DNA from: Maribacter caenipelagi
Lineage (GTDB): Bacteria > Bacteroidota > Bacteroidia > Flavobacteriales > Flavobacteriaceae
Length of the DNA: 64,000 nt
Assembly (NCBI RefSeq): GCF_004364175.1
Contig: NZ_SNZW01000011.1
Span: 496,001-560,000 of the forward strand
Direction: 5' to 3'
Below, in pieces: positions 1-9,320 of this stretch. The stretch's first letter is position 1; every line of letters begins with the position of its first letter. Position numbers and translations under genes: made by a program. The notes beneath the pieces were generated by a model. That model saw only the letters and a list, made by a program, of their open reading frames with translations, had not been told where the DNA came from and did not search any database.

Positions 1-119
1 CGCAAGAAATAGAACTGTATCCGTTTGTAAAAAAGAATCCTCGAAAAACATTGATTACTCCGATTATCGAAAAACGATTAGCAGAAGAACTAGAGCAAAA
101 CCGTTTGTCACATGAGTAG
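1..119 (+). CDS. mutA: Methylmalonyl-CoA mutase small subunit, C-terminal end (partial)
   Basis: The frame ending in the TAG at 117-119 is open back to the window edge and reads as the last 38 or so residues of a protein, including [20 protein letters not shown]. This resembles the C-terminus of the small (non-catalytic) subunit of methylmalonyl-CoA mutase as found in Bacteroidota. The gene overlaps the start of the large subunit by 8 nt, which is the usual arrangement and implies translational coupling of the heterodimer. The assignment rests on the tail sequence and the neighbour. Confidence 0.8.
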   Translation, partial: QEIELYPFVKKNPRKTLITPIIEKRLAEELEQNRLSHE

Positions 120-2274
120 AAAAAACGTACAACATATTCAATTGAAAGATTCGGGAATAACAGGTACTGATCAGCATGATATAGCCTCAGGAACAGAAGA
201 ATCAACATTTACTACGGCGGAAACAGTTTTATTAAAAAAGAAATATGTTAAAGAGGATATTGCTGATATTGAGCATTTAAATTTTGCCGCAGGCATACCG
301 CCATTTTTGCGTGGACCATATTCGACCATGTATGTATTACGCCCATGGACAATTAGGCAATATGCTGGATTTTCAACGGCTAAAGAGAGCAATGAATTTT
401 ACAGAAAGAATTTAAAGGCAGGTCAGAAGGGATTATCGGTCGCTTTTGATTTACCTACCCACAGAGGTTATGATAGTGACCATGAAAGAGTAGTGGGTGA
501 TGTGGGTAAAGCAGGTGTTGCGATAGATAGCGTGGAAGATATGAAAGTACTCTTCGATGGCATTCCCCTAAACGAAATGTCTGTTTCTATGACCATGAAC
601 GGTGCGGTATTGCCAATAATGGCATTTTATATCGTTGCTGCCGAAGAACAGGGCGTTTCATTAGATAAGTTATCCGGTACCATACAAAATGATATTCTTA
701 AGGAGTTTATGGTGCGTAACACCTATATCTACCCGCCAAAGCCTTCTATGCAATTGGTGGCAGATATATTTGAGTATACCAGTAAACACATGCCCAAGTT
801 TAATAGTATCAGTATTTCTGGTTATCACATGCACGAAGCGGGTGCGCCGGCACATTTAGAGTTGGCGTATACACTATCTGACGGATTGGAATATATAAGA
901 ACAGGAATAAAAGCGGGTTTACAGATTGATGATTTTGCACCACGACTTTCCTTTTTCTGGGGAATAGGGATGAATCACTTTATGGAAATTGCCAAAATGC
1001 GAGCAGCAAGAATGCTTTGGGCAAAAGTGGTGAAAGAATTCAATCCGAAGAACGAGAAATCTTTGATGCTAAGAACACACTGCCAAACTAGTGGTTGGAG
1101 CCTTACCGAGCAAGATCCATTTAACAATGTAGCGAGAACAACTATAGAAGCTGCTGCTGCCGTTTTTGGCGGTACGCAAAGCTTACATACCAATGCATTA
1201 GATGAGGCAATAGCGTTACCTACAGATTTCTCTGCGCGTATTGCAAGAGAAACTCAGATATATCTGCAACAAGAAACGAATATTACGAAGACCGTTGACC
1301 CTTGGGCAGGTAGTTATTATGTAGAGAAACTTACACATGAGTTAGTGCATAAAGCTTGGGAACTAATGGAAGAAGTAGAGAATCTTGGTGGTATGACCAA
1401 GGCGATTGAAACGGGTATACCTAAAACTAGAATTGAAGAAGCTGCCGCTAGAAAACAGGCGCGAATAGATAGTCAGCAAGATGTAATTGTCGGCGTTAAT
1501 AAGTATCAATTGACCGAAGAAGATGAACTTCAGATTTTAGAGGTCGACAATAAAGAAGTTCGCAGACAGCAATTACAGCGATTAGAGAAAATTAAAGCGA
1601 ATAGAAATTCAGCTTTGGTAAATGAAAAGTTGAAGGTACTTACGATAGCGGCGAAAACTAAATTAGAAGATGGCGATTCGCAAGAAAATTTATTAGCTTT
1701 AGCAGTAGATGCTGCAAGAGAAAGAGCCACGTTGGGCGAAATTAGTAACGCTCTTGAAGAGGCATTTGGTAGACATAAGGCAATTATAAATTCATTTACT
1801 GGCGTGTATTCAAGAGAAATAAAAGAAGATAAAAGTTTTAAGAAAGCACAGGAGCTAGCAGATCAATTTGCAGAAAAAGATGGTCGTAGACCTCGTATTA
1901 TGGTCGCAAAAATGGGGCAAGACGGTCATGATCGTGGAGCTAAGGTTGTGGCTACGGGTTACGCCGATCTTGGTTTTGATGTAGATATAGGTCCGCTTTT
2001 TCAAACTCCGAAAGAAACGGCTAAGCAGGCAGTCGAAAATGACGTGCATATATTAGGAATTTCTTCGCTCGCTGGAGGGCATAAAACCTTAGTGCCAGAA
2101 GTGGTCAAAGAACTTAAAAGCTATGGTCGCGAAGATATTATGGTTATAGTTGGTGGAGTAATACCGAAACAAGACTATGATTTTCTAAAGGAAGCTGGAG
2201 CTACAGCAGTATTTGGTCCAGGAACCAAAATCAGTGATGCGGCAATTCAATTGTTAGAATTACTTTTAGAATAG
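112..2274 (+). CDS. mutB: Methylmalonyl-CoA mutase large (catalytic) subunit
   Basis: 720 residues, the normal length for the catalytic subunit. It interconverts succinyl-CoA and methylmalonyl-CoA with adenosylcobalamin in the cytoplasm, linking propionate metabolism to the TCA cycle. The N-terminal TIM-barrel carries [20 protein letters not shown] (Tyr74 corresponds to the active-site tyrosine of the family). The C-terminal B12-binding Rossmann domain carries MGQDGHDRG, with the cobalt-ligating His606, followed by the glycine-rich FGPGT segment. The ATG overlaps the end of the small-subunit gene. A strong hairpin follows the stop codon, so this gene ends the transcript. Confidence 0.97.
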   Translation: MSRKNVQHIQLKDSGITGTDQHDIASGTEESTFTTAETVLLKKKYVKEDIADIEHLNFAAGIPPFLRGPYSTMYVLRPWTIRQYAGFSTAKESNEFYRKNLKAGQKGLSVAFDLPTHRGYDSDHERVVGDVGKAGVAIDSVEDMKVLFDGIPLNEMSVSMTMNGAVLPIMAFYIVAAEEQGVSLDKLSGTIQNDILKEFMVRNTYIYPPKPSMQLVADIFEYTSKHMPKFNSISISGYHMHEAGAPAHLELAYTLSDGLEYIRTGIKAGLQIDDFAPRLSFFWGIGMNHFMEIAKMRAARMLWAKVVKEFNPKNEKSLMLRTHCQTSGWSLTEQDPFNNVARTTIEAAAAVFGGTQSLHTNALDEAIALPTDFSARIARETQIYLQQETNITKTVDPWAGSYYVEKLTHELVHKAWELMEEVENLGGMTKAIETGIPKTRIEEAAARKQARIDSQQDVIVGVNKYQLTEEDELQILEVDNKEVRRQQLQRLEKIKANRNSALVNEKLKVLTIAAKTKLEDGDSQENLLALAVDAARERATLGEISNALEEAFGRHKAIINSFTGVYSREIKEDKSFKKAQELADQFAEKDGRRPRIMVAKMGQDGHDRGAKVVATGYADLGFDVDIGPLFQTPKETAKQAVENDVHILGISSLAGGHKTLVPEVVKELKSYGREDIMVIVGGVIPKQDYDFLKEAGATAVFGPGTKISDAAIQLLELLLE

Positions 2275-2293
2275 AATTGCAACACTATAAAAC

Positions 2294-2332
2294 AAAAAAT
2301 GCCCGAACAAATTCATTGTTCGGGCATTTTTT
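2294..2332. terminator. Bidirectional rho-independent terminator
   Basis: A 17-bp perfect stem (2294-2310 with 2316-2332) with a 5-nt loop, flanked by A on the left and T on the right. It sits between the convergent mutB and MFS genes and can stop transcription from both sides. Confidence 0.9.
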
Positions 2333-2348
2333 GAATCAATAAAAGAAA

Positions 2349-3593
2349 TTATGCTGTGGCAACTTCTGCATTAGCCTCTTTGTTCTTAAGCCAGAAATAA
2401 AGAATGGTAAATAGAACTATTAAGATAGCAGGAAAAAGAACCATAGTACCCAAAGTTTCTTGACCTGATACTAATTCTAACTCATCACCTGTGAATCCTT
2501 GTGCTTCCGCAGCCGCTCTATCCGCATCGATCCAACCACCAATAATTGGTTGAAAAATAGAAGATGAGAACATTCCTATTGCTCCAATGATAGACATTCC
2601 TAAAGCTCCTGTTTTTGGTGTTTTGGTGGCAGCCAAACCAATCATGTTAGGCCAGAAGTAAGCAACACCTAGCGCAAAAATTACAGCGGCAACATAAGCC
2701 ATAGCCCCTGTTTGTGTACTAAATAAATAGATACCTAAAGTCGCTAAAATCGCAGAGCCTAAAAGAACACCTGTTTGGTTAAATTTAGCAACCATGCTTC
2801 CTCCAAAGTAACGTGCTACAGCCATTAAACCTGCTGTTAATGCTAAAATTATTGTTGGCTCAGCCCCGCTTTTAGAAAGAATAAGACTTACCCATTGGTT
2901 TGGTCCGAATTCAGAAATTGCAGTAAGTGCCATACATATTCCTATAAATAAAAATAGCGGAGTAAACATACCTTTTAGGTTTCCGCTTATAGTTGCCGCT
3001 TCTTCGATTTTTGCCTTAGGCCAAGTTTGTCCATAAAATAAATAAGCATAGATTACTGCCGGTATTAATAATAACCATACTTGACTTTGACCAATGATGC
3101 CGAAATCTGTCATAAAACCAGATAGCAAGCTACCTACGGCAATACCACCAGGAAACCACATGTGGAATCTGTTAAGCATGGTACTCATTCTATTACCTTT
3201 ATACGCATCTGCAATCATTGGGTTACAAGCAGCTTCGGTACATCCGTTACCAAGACCTATTAATAAGTTTGCTACTAAAAGCCCAATGTAACTTCCTGAA
3301 AATATTAATAGTAAAATACCTATGGCATGCGCAAAAAATGCAAACTGCATAATTACTTTACCACCTACTTTATGATAAATTAAACCACCGATTACCATAG
3401 CAATAGGGAAACCTAAAAACCACATAGAGGTTATTAGTCCCGCTTGACTGGCACTTAATTCTAATTCTGTTTTTAATTGGTCTAATATACCTGCCGCAAT
3501 GGCAAAGGAGAATGCCGTGGTAATTAATGCGAAACAGCTGGCATAAAAGAGCCTATTTGCATTTACTTTAGAAGTTGAGTTAGAACTGTCCAT
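2349..3593 (-). CDS. MFS transporter
   Basis: 414 residues with about 12 hydrophobic segments, the length and pattern of a major facilitator superfamily permease in the inner membrane. The first half has the loop YHKVGGKVI after helix 2 in the position of the MFS signature (usually GxLaDrxGrr), and NLLIGLGNGCTEAACNPMIA in helix 4. The second half carries EFGPNQWVS, which recalls the sugar/FucP-like MFS proteins common in Bacteroidota, but the substrate cannot be read from sequence. It stands alone between mutB (convergent) and the RidA-like gene (divergent, 229 bp away). Confidence 0.85.
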   Translation of the reverse strand: MDSSNSTSKVNANRLFYASCFALITTAFSFAIAAGILDQLKTELELSASQAGLITSMWFLGFPIAMVIGGLIYHKVGGKVIMQFAFFAHAIGILLLIFSGSYIGLLVANLLIGLGNGCTEAACNPMIADAYKGNRMSTMLNRFHMWFPGGIAVGSLLSGFMTDFGIIGQSQVWLLLIPAVIYAYLFYGQTWPKAKIEEAATISGNLKGMFTPLFLFIGICMALTAISEFGPNQWVSLILSKSGAEPTIILALTAGLMAVARYFGGSMVAKFNQTGVLLGSAILATLGIYLFSTQTGAMAYVAAVIFALGVAYFWPNMIGLAATKTPKTGALGMSIIGAIGMFSSSIFQPIIGGWIDADRAAAEAQGFTGDELELVSGQETLGTMVLFPAILIVLFTILYFWLKNKEANAEVATA

Positions 3594-3831
3594 ATTTAAA
3601 TTGATTTAGTTGTTGTTTTGGTTAATTTGCTAAACTAATAAAAATGAAATAATATTAGTACTTTTTTAGTAAAATGATACCTTAAGTACGACAGAAAGCA
3701 CAAAAAATAGTATTTACACAAATTTTAGTGTTTTTTATGCAATGTGTGGCATGTCATTTTTAGGGGTATTGTGTTGATTATGAAGTATTAGGTAACTTGT
3801 AGTTTAAATAACCACCTTTAATTTGAAAAAT

Positions 3832-4404
3832 ATGAAATACTCTGTTTTAATGCTTTTAGCCGCTGTAGTTCTGAGTTGTGGCGATATAGACAAGCCAGCT
3901 GAAGTAGAAAATGATTCCACGACCGCTAAAGTGGCAACTAATTATAACCCAGAAACTGTTATAGATAGTTTAGGGATTGTATTACGAGATCAGGGCACAC
4001 CAGTTGCAAATTATGTACATGCTGTAAGAACGGGCAATCTTTTGTTTTTAGCGGGTAAGGGTCCAAAACAGGCTAATGGTGAAAATATTATTGGTAAGCT
4101 AGGCGATAGCTTAACTATAGACCAGGGTTATAAGGCTGCTCGAGAGGTAGGTATTAATCAATTATCGGTTTTAAAAGCAGAACTTGGTAATCTTAATAAA
4201 GTAAAGAGAATTGTAAGTGTACATGGTATGGTCAATGCCACATCAGATTTTAAGGATCATTCAAAGGTCATAAACGGCTATTCAGATTTAATGGTAGTTG
4301 TTTTTGGAGAAAAAGGGAAACATGCACGAGCTGCTGTTGGTATGGGGTCATTACCAGGGAATATGGCTGTTGAGGTAGAGATGGTTGTTGAGGTGTATGA
4401 GTAA
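3832..4404 (+). CDS. RidA/YjgF-family lipoprotein
   Basis: 190 residues from the ATG at 3832; an in-frame TTG at 3823 is possible but less likely. The first 16 residues form a lipoprotein signal with the lipobox VVLSC, so the protein should be anchored to a membrane outside the cytoplasm. The rest is one YjgF/YER057c/UK114 domain. The C-terminal ARAAVGMGSLPGNMAVEVE holds the arginine that binds substrate carboxylates in RidA enamine/imine deaminases. An exported lipidated RidA homologue is unlikely to do the housekeeping RidA job, so its substrate is open. Confidence 0.8.
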   Translation: MKYSVLMLLAAVVLSCGDIDKPAEVENDSTTAKVATNYNPETVIDSLGIVLRDQGTPVANYVHAVRTGNLLFLAGKGPKQANGENIIGKLGDSLTIDQGYKAAREVGINQLSVLKAELGNLNKVKRIVSVHGMVNATSDFKDHSKVINGYSDLMVVVFGEKGKHARAAVGMGSLPGNMAVEVEMVVEVYE

Positions 4405-4414
4405 CGTAGCTTAG

Positions 4415-5010
4415 CTAGATTTTCTTTAAAAGATCGGTGATAACATAGTTTTTTAGCGTAAATAAGGTGTTCTTGTCAGGAATATTCATAATTTGATTTT
4501 GAATAAGAAACGCTAGTAAAATTTATAGTTTTATAACATTTATTTCATTCTTAATAAATGTAAGCAACTGTTGGCTACCATAACGTGTCAACGGAATTTT
4601 CGTAATATTTATAAAACTGATTTTCTAAACCATTGAGGTAATTGGATATTGCTTATCGGTTTGTCACTAGCTAAAAAAACCAATTCTACCACTCCGTTTT
4701 GTTTTAAAAACCCATACTATAAATATTGATTCCTTTGTTCGATACTTGAAGATTATCTGCACAGGCAATGGCTAAATCTTTTCCGAAAATTGATTTATTT
4801 TTTTCTTACCACTACCAGAAAGATACACCTTGCCTTTAATTGCCGTTTTAAAAATGCTTTCATATCCGAGAAAAATCCGTTAGGACGTATTATGCTAAAG
4901 TCTAACCCAGAAGCGATCAATTCATCTACGAAAGCTTATTTGGCTTCAATGATTTTTAATTTTCTATGTTGTTTATCGTTTAGAACTCAGGTATGAATAT
5001 CATAACTTTT
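4415..5010 (-). pseudogene. Decayed NmrA-like NAD(P)-binding SDR gene
   Basis: The minus strand holds a broken reading frame with clear protein similarity. From about 5008 it reads KSYDIHT, stop, VLNDKQHRKLKIIEAK, stop, AFVDELIASGLDFSIIRPNG and FFSDMKAFLK. After a +1 shift it continues as TAIKGKVYLSGSGKKKIN, then after another shift FGKDLAIACADNL, and later KPISNIQLPQWFRKSVL. This is the order of the central and C-terminal parts of NmrA-type short-chain dehydrogenases (the SGLDYTIIRPNGFFSDM block is typical). The N-terminal Rossmann GxxGxxG part is absent. At least two in-frame stops and two frameshifts make it non-functional. It fills most of the 740-bp gap here. Confidence 0.75.
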
Positions 5011-5142
5011 ACTTGTAAGATTTAGTCTAAAATTATATTGATTATCAATGGTTTATAAAAATAATAGATATAAAGTGTGATTTTATCCAATTTGATGCGA
5101 ATCATATAATAAACAATCAAAAAATCAAAAAATCAAACAGTC

Positions 5143-6189
5143 ATGAAAAAAGTAGTAGTTAACCTAATGATGTTCGTCTTACTCTTAACAATGTCATCAG
5201 TAAGGGCACAGGAAGATAATTGGGAACAATTTGAAAAAGTACAGAATGAAGTTACAAATCTGATAAACCTACCTGATCCAACATTTAATCTTCAGGAAAA
5301 TCGAAAACCTATGGATGCCAAAGCAATGTCTGATTTAGGTTTGGAACAGATATATAAGAACAAACCAATAAAGTTTGCAGTTAGAGATGGAAAACAGTTG
5401 TTCGCTTATCAATACAAAAGTGACAGTGATACCACAATCCTTCTTTTACATGGTATTTTGTCTAGTGCTTATATGATGAATAAAACAGCAGGACTGCTAC
5501 AAGAGGCCACGCATAGTACAATTGTAGCACTTGATTTTAGAGGGCATGGGCAATCTGAAGGTACACCTGGCGATGTATCTTACATAAACCAGTATGTAGA
5601 TGATGTTATCGATGTTGTTGCAAGTATCAAAAAAGAACAGCCTCAACAGAAAATAATACTCGCTGGGCACTCCATGGGTGGAGGTGTTATTTTAAAATAT
5701 GTCATGGCTCAAGATGCTCCGGAAGTTGAAGGTTATTTGCTTTTTGCGCCACAATTAGGTGCAAATTCACCCACAATAAAAGTAGAACCGTTAGAAGGGG
5801 ATCAAGAACCGTTCTTAAAATTGCATTTAAATAGAATTATAGGTATTAAAATGATGAATGCTATTGGTGAAACTAATTATAATGATTTACCTATACTGTT
5901 TTTTAACCTGCCAGAATCTATGCCGGTAACCAAGTATAGTTATCTAGCCAATGAAAGCATGTATCCTTCTGATTATAAAGTAGGGTTGAAAAATGTAACT
6001 AAGCCTTTGTTGGTACTGGTTGGCGCCAATGATGAGGTATTTAATGCGAGTGAATACCCTAAAGCAATTACAGAGAATAGTAATGGTGCAGTATTTATAA
6101 TTAATGAGGAAACCCATAATGGAATTCGTCATAATGATAAATCAATGAAAATTATTGCTAAATGGTTCAATAGCCATAACTTACAGTAA
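5143..6189 (+). CDS. Secreted alpha/beta hydrolase
   Basis: 348 residues with a cleavable signal peptide (residues 1-22, ending VRAQ), so it is probably periplasmic. The alpha/beta-hydrolase fold shows the oxyanion segment LLHG at 101-104, DFRGHGQSEG at 131-140, the nucleophile elbow GHSMGG at 175-180 (Ser177), a likely acid Asp297 in VGANDEVF and a likely His325 in EETHNG. It looks like a monoacylglycerol-lipase or lysophospholipase-type serine esterase, but the substrate is unknown. The sigma-factor gene begins 14 nt after its stop, so the two may be cotranscribed. Confidence 0.85.
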   Translation: MKKVVVNLMMFVLLLTMSSVRAQEDNWEQFEKVQNEVTNLINLPDPTFNLQENRKPMDAKAMSDLGLEQIYKNKPIKFAVRDGKQLFAYQYKSDSDTTILLLHGILSSAYMMNKTAGLLQEATHSTIVALDFRGHGQSEGTPGDVSYINQYVDDVIDVVASIKKEQPQQKIILAGHSMGGGVILKYVMAQDAPEVEGYLLFAPQLGANSPTIKVEPLEGDQEPFLKLHLNRIIGIKMMNAIGETNYNDLPILFFNLPESMPVTKYSYLANESMYPSDYKVGLKNVTKPLLVLVGANDEVFNASEYPKAITENSNGAVFIINEETHNGIRHNDKSMKIIAKWFNSHNLQ

Positions 6190-6203
6190 TCACCAGCCAA
6201 CAC

Positions 6204-6728
6204 ATGGAACCGACCAAAAAGGAAAAATTCATAAGTGTGATAGATGAACATAAACGTATCATCTATAAAATAGTGAACTCTTATTGTCCACAACGTGAAG
6301 ACAGGAAGGACTTAGAACAAGAGATTGTCATTCAATTATGGAATGCTTTTGATAACTATAATCCCAAGTACAAGTTTACTACCTGGATGTACCGAATTGC
6401 ATTAAATACCGCTATTTCGTTTTATAGAAAAGAGAAAAAATGGTATCAAAAAAATGATTTTTTTAATGATGAATCTGTGTTTTGTTTAGAAGATGGTAAT
6501 AATGTGGAAGCGTTGGAACTATCGGCAAATGTAAAATTACTTCAGGAGTTTATTCAAAAACTAAAAGAGCTCGATAAGGCAATTATGTTATTGTATTTAG
6601 AAGAAAACAGTTATGAAGAAATCGCTGATATATTAGGTGTTTCTACCACTAATGTAGGTACCAAAATTGGCAGGATAAAAGTAAAGATTAAGAAAGAATT
6701 TGATAAAATTAAGAGCCATGGAAGATAA
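6204..6728 (+). CDS. ECF-type RNA polymerase sigma factor
   Basis: 174 residues, typical for extracytoplasmic-function sigma factors. Region 2 is visible as LEQEIVIQLWNAFDNY and KFTTWMYRIALNTAISFYRK (about residues 38-77), which binds core polymerase and the -10 element. Region 4 is LYLEENSYEEIADILGVS followed by a recognition helix (about 130-165). The next gene starts inside its last codons (ATG at 6718, 11-nt overlap), so that gene is the prime candidate for its regulator. It follows a secreted hydrolase gene closely. Confidence 0.92.
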   Translation: MEPTKKEKFISVIDEHKRIIYKIVNSYCPQREDRKDLEQEIVIQLWNAFDNYNPKYKFTTWMYRIALNTAISFYRKEKKWYQKNDFFNDESVFCLEDGNNVEALELSANVKLLQEFIQKLKELDKAIMLLYLEENSYEEIADILGVSTTNVGTKIGRIKVKIKKEFDKIKSHGR

Positions 6729-7377
6729 AGAAATAAGAGAACTTTTTGCAGAATATAATGACAAGTTAGATAGTGTTCTAAGTTTAAACAAGGCTTCGAT
6801 AGAAAAGATGAAGCTTAATAATACCAAAAAACAAACAAATAAAATTTTAATATTAAGAAGTATAGAAGTAGTGTTTTTCTTAATGGTGATGATAGTGCTT
6901 GGTAAATTTACAGCCGATCATTGGGGAGTGTTACATTTGGCTGTTAGCGGTATTATTTTATATGTTTTTGCTCTCATAGCCCTTATTGGTAGTATAGGGG
7001 AAGTGGCTTTAGCTGCCCAAATTGATTATGCCAAACCTATTATAGAAATTAGGGAGAAAATAGAAAAGATAAACATGCATAGTTTGTTATTTATAAAACT
7101 TGCTTTTCTATCTGCACCGGTGTGGTGGACTTACCCTATAGTAGCATTAGCTTACTTTTTCGATTTTGATATTTTTCCTCATTTAGATGCTGCTTTTGTA
7201 CATAGATATATAATCATTAATGCATTATTGTTGATACCATTAATATGGTTTCTTAAAAAGCTTAGTTATATTAACATGCATATTAAATGGGTAAGAAAAA
7301 CTATAAATATTCTCGCAAGTGCCAATACCAAAAAGGCAATGGAGTTTTTAAACGATATTGAAGAATTTAAAAAGTAA
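6718..7377 (+). CDS. Membrane protein coupled to ECF sigma factor
   Basis: 219 residues from the ATG at 6718; an in-frame TTG at 6700 lies deeper in the sigma gene and is less likely. A charged N-terminal segment of about 40 residues precedes four predicted transmembrane helices (two around residues 45-95, two around 120-180) and a charged C-terminal tail. It has no zinc-binding anti-sigma motif of the HxxxCxxC type. Its overlap with the sigma gene and its cytoplasmic N-terminus suggest, but do not show, a sigma-regulatory role. No family was recognised with certainty. Confidence 0.7.
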   Translation: MEDKEIRELFAEYNDKLDSVLSLNKASIEKMKLNNTKKQTNKILILRSIEVVFFLMVMIVLGKFTADHWGVLHLAVSGIILYVFALIALIGSIGEVALAAQIDYAKPIIEIREKIEKINMHSLLFIKLAFLSAPVWWTYPIVALAYFFDFDIFPHLDAAFVHRYIIINALLLIPLIWFLKKLSYINMHIKWVRKTINILASANTKKAMEFLNDIEEFKK

Positions 7378-7379
7378 TC

Positions 7380-7838
7380 ATGAAAAACAAAACTCATTCT
7401 GTACGTAAAAGAAAATTAATTGCCATTATTTTTGGTGTACTTGCTATAGTTTTTGGTGTGATTTTATTTTTAAAAGTTGATGCTCCACATCATCTTGGCG
7501 AATATTTTACCAAGGCTTATTACGGTCAGTTTGGCGCCATTGCTATTTGTGTAGAATTATTGGCGGCAGCATATTATCTCTTTATAGGTCACAAGAAAAC
7601 AAATTTTGCAATGGCGCTGTTTGCCTTTACTGTGGCGTTAAATGGCATTCTCAATTTGCTTGGACTAGGTACATCTTCAATTCCCATATTTATTATGCTG
7701 GTATTCTTGGTTAGTGGTGGTATTGCCTTTTATATAGCCTTTTCCAATGCGTTCAATTCTGGTAAAATATTAATTAGAAATGTAATTTTTAGTTTTGTAT
7801 TAGGTAATATTATTGCCTTTTACTTCAACTACTTCTAG
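7380..7838 (+). CDS. Small four-helix membrane protein, unknown function
   Basis: 152 residues with a basic N-terminus (KTHSVRKRK) and four hydrophobic segments. It starts 2 nt after the upstream membrane-protein gene, so it belongs to the sigma-factor operon. I do not recognise a family. Its last 14 nt overlap the 3' end of the convergent cyclase gene. Confidence 0.65.
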   Translation: MKNKTHSVRKRKLIAIIFGVLAIVFGVILFLKVDAPHHLGEYFTKAYYGQFGAIAICVELLAAAYYLFIGHKKTNFAMALFAFTVALNGILNLLGLGTSSIPIFIMLVFLVSGGIAFYIAFSNAFNSGKILIRNVIFSFVLGNIIAFYFNYF

Positions 7839-8922
7839 AAACCGTAAAGAGTTCCATTTTTTGCTCCTTACCTTTTAATTCGGCAATGCCCTTGGACTTT
7901 ACTTCTAAACTATTATCTGGTTTTAGCTCTTTAATGAGTTCCTCGGAAATTAATATATCAACATTATGTGAGTTACAGAGCCCTTGAATTCTTGCGGTAG
8001 TATTTAAAACATCACCAGTGAAAATGATTTCTTTTTTTAAAGTGCCTATTTCACCAGTAGTGACTTCACCTACGTGAAAACCGGATTTGAAAGTGGGTTC
8101 CAAACCAAAGTTATTTTTATACCAATTCGCTTTTTTATGCAGGTCTTGCTTCATGGCTAAAAAACAGTTTATCCAGTTGTTATTCTTTATTCCTTCCTCA
8201 AACTTCCAAGAGATAATAATTTCATCGCCTACATATTGGTACACCGCACCCGAATGATTTATGATAGCATTGGTAAAATCGCTATAGTAGGCTTTTAGCA
8301 GTTTAAAATACTCAATATGGCCTAATTGTTCTGCGATGGTGGTAGAAGATTTCATATCACAAAACAAGAATATGCGTTTTTCTTGAATGGGCTTATGATA
8401 CTTTCCGGTAAAGAAATTCATGAGTACTGAATCGCCTACATTATAACTAATTTCCGAATAAAAGAGACTAACAAAAAGACTCACAGCAATAGATCCCAAA
8501 GTGCTTAAAAAGTCAAGACTAATTAAAAAATTAGATAGTTTGTTTAAAACCAATTCGTTCAATGGTGATAGCCCAAGCTCTATAGAAGCTGCAAAAGGGT
8601 ATACAATAATAATGGTAAGCACTAAGAAAAATGTATAGAAGCTGAGTTTGTAAAAGATCTTTTTATAAAAGGTTTTGTTGTTAAATAATTTTCCAAGCCA
8701 CAAAATTTCTACTGCACCTACCAATAGACCGATAATGGTAACTGAAATCATCGCGAAAACGAAGACCTTGGGGGTTAATGTGATTACTACATTAGGGTTT
8801 ATGTTTTTATTGCCGGTAGCTGCTTCTTGAATAAATAAAACAAAAAGACCAATTACAAACCATATTACACCAAATGGTAAAATACGTTGTAATCTTCTTT
8901 TTGATTTAGGAGACAAACCCAT
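7825..8922 (-). CDS. Membrane-anchored class III adenylate/guanylate cyclase
   Basis: 365 residues. Four hydrophobic segments occupy roughly residues 15-155. The cytoplasmic class III cyclase domain follows, with metal-binding Asp189 in FLFCDMKSST and Asp233 in YVGDEIIISW, and the transition-state Asn/Arg motif GDVLNTTARIQ near the C-terminus. These residues suggest an active enzyme making a cyclic nucleotide from ATP or GTP; the specificity residues were not resolved. It is convergent with, and overlaps, the sigma-factor operon by 14 nt. Cyclic-nucleotide-binding proteins occur elsewhere in the window (28398-28970 and 35079-37667). Confidence 0.88.
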   Translation of the reverse strand: MGLSPKSKRRLQRILPFGVIWFVIGLFVLFIQEAATGNKNINPNVVITLTPKVFVFAMISVTIIGLLVGAVEILWLGKLFNNKTFYKKIFYKLSFYTFFLVLTIIIVYPFAASIELGLSPLNELVLNKLSNFLISLDFLSTLGSIAVSLFVSLFYSEISYNVGDSVLMNFFTGKYHKPIQEKRIFLFCDMKSSTTIAEQLGHIEYFKLLKAYYSDFTNAIINHSGAVYQYVGDEIIISWKFEEGIKNNNWINCFLAMKQDLHKKANWYKNNFGLEPTFKSGFHVGEVTTGEIGTLKKEIIFTGDVLNTTARIQGLCNSHNVDILISEELIKELKPDNSLEVKSKGIAELKGKEQKMELFTVSRSS

Positions 8923-9073
8923 ACCCGTTATTATTCTCTTGGTTATAACTAAAATAGCAAAGAATAATAGAAAAGACCGGGATTATAATGGAAATATGAA
9001 TAGGCGAAAGTGTTTAGGGTTTTATGAAATGAACATATCAATTTCATAACAGTATGTTTACGTACAAATGACC

Positions 9074-9101
9074 TTGTAGAAAACAATGATCCCTAATTTT
9101 G
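9074..9101 (+). promoter_or_regulatory. Bacteroidota-type promoter of a small RNA
   Basis: TTG at 9074-9076, a 17-bp spacer and TAATTTTG at 9094-9101 match the TTG-N17-23-TAnnTTTG promoter of Bacteroidota exactly. No protein gene follows on this strand; a terminator hairpin lies about 50 nt downstream. Confidence 0.65.
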
Positions 9102-9106
9102 CAGCG

Positions 9107-9176
9107 CCCTAATAAAGGGATACGTTCTTAGTTTGAGTTAGTTTGGTAAAGCCGATTTGTTCAATCGGCTTTTCTT
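9107..9176 (+). ncRNA. Putative stand-alone small RNA, about 70 nt
   Basis: A well-formed promoter predicts transcription from about 9107, and a terminator hairpin ends at 9173, giving a transcript of about 65-70 nt with no open reading frame of note. Near its 5' end, CCCT-AATAA-AGGG can form a small hairpin. The only genes nearby lie on the opposite strand and start or stop outside it. It could be a trans-acting sRNA; the Flavo-1 family is one known flavobacterial RNA to compare with, but I could not confirm a match. Confidence 0.5.
9148..9173 (+). terminator. Rho-independent terminator of the small RNA
   Basis: AAAGCCGATT and AATCGGCTTTT flank a short loop and are followed by TCTTTT. It closes the putative small RNA that starts near 9107. 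Confidence 0.75.
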
Positions 9177-9227
9177 TTGCCATATAGTCATGACTAATGT
9201 TTCCGAATACAACTGACCTTTGCGGAT

Positions 9228-9320
9228 TTAATTTTTGTTTTCGCTAAAAAAGAATACCACTAAAAAGGCAACTATTAAACAAATTGCGAAAAATCCGAAA
9301 AGATTAATGTAGTTGGACAT
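9228..9320 (-). CDS. 30-residue single-pass membrane microprotein
   Basis: An ATG at 9318-9320 opens 30 codons before TAA at 9228-9230. The peptide begins MSNYINLFG, has an uninterrupted hydrophobic stretch of about 18 residues (FFAICLIVAFLVVFFF) and ends in a polar SENKN. That is the architecture of a bacterial single-pass small membrane protein. It has no cotranscribed neighbour and no strong ribosome site, so it stays a candidate. Confidence 0.45.
   Translation of the reverse strand: MSNYINLFGFFAICLIVAFLVVFFFSENKN

Noticed and set aside
4790..4996. 68-residue plus-strand ORF in the gap before the secreted hydrolase
   Set aside because: It is the antisense of the decayed dehydrogenase, whose protein similarity is on the minus strand.
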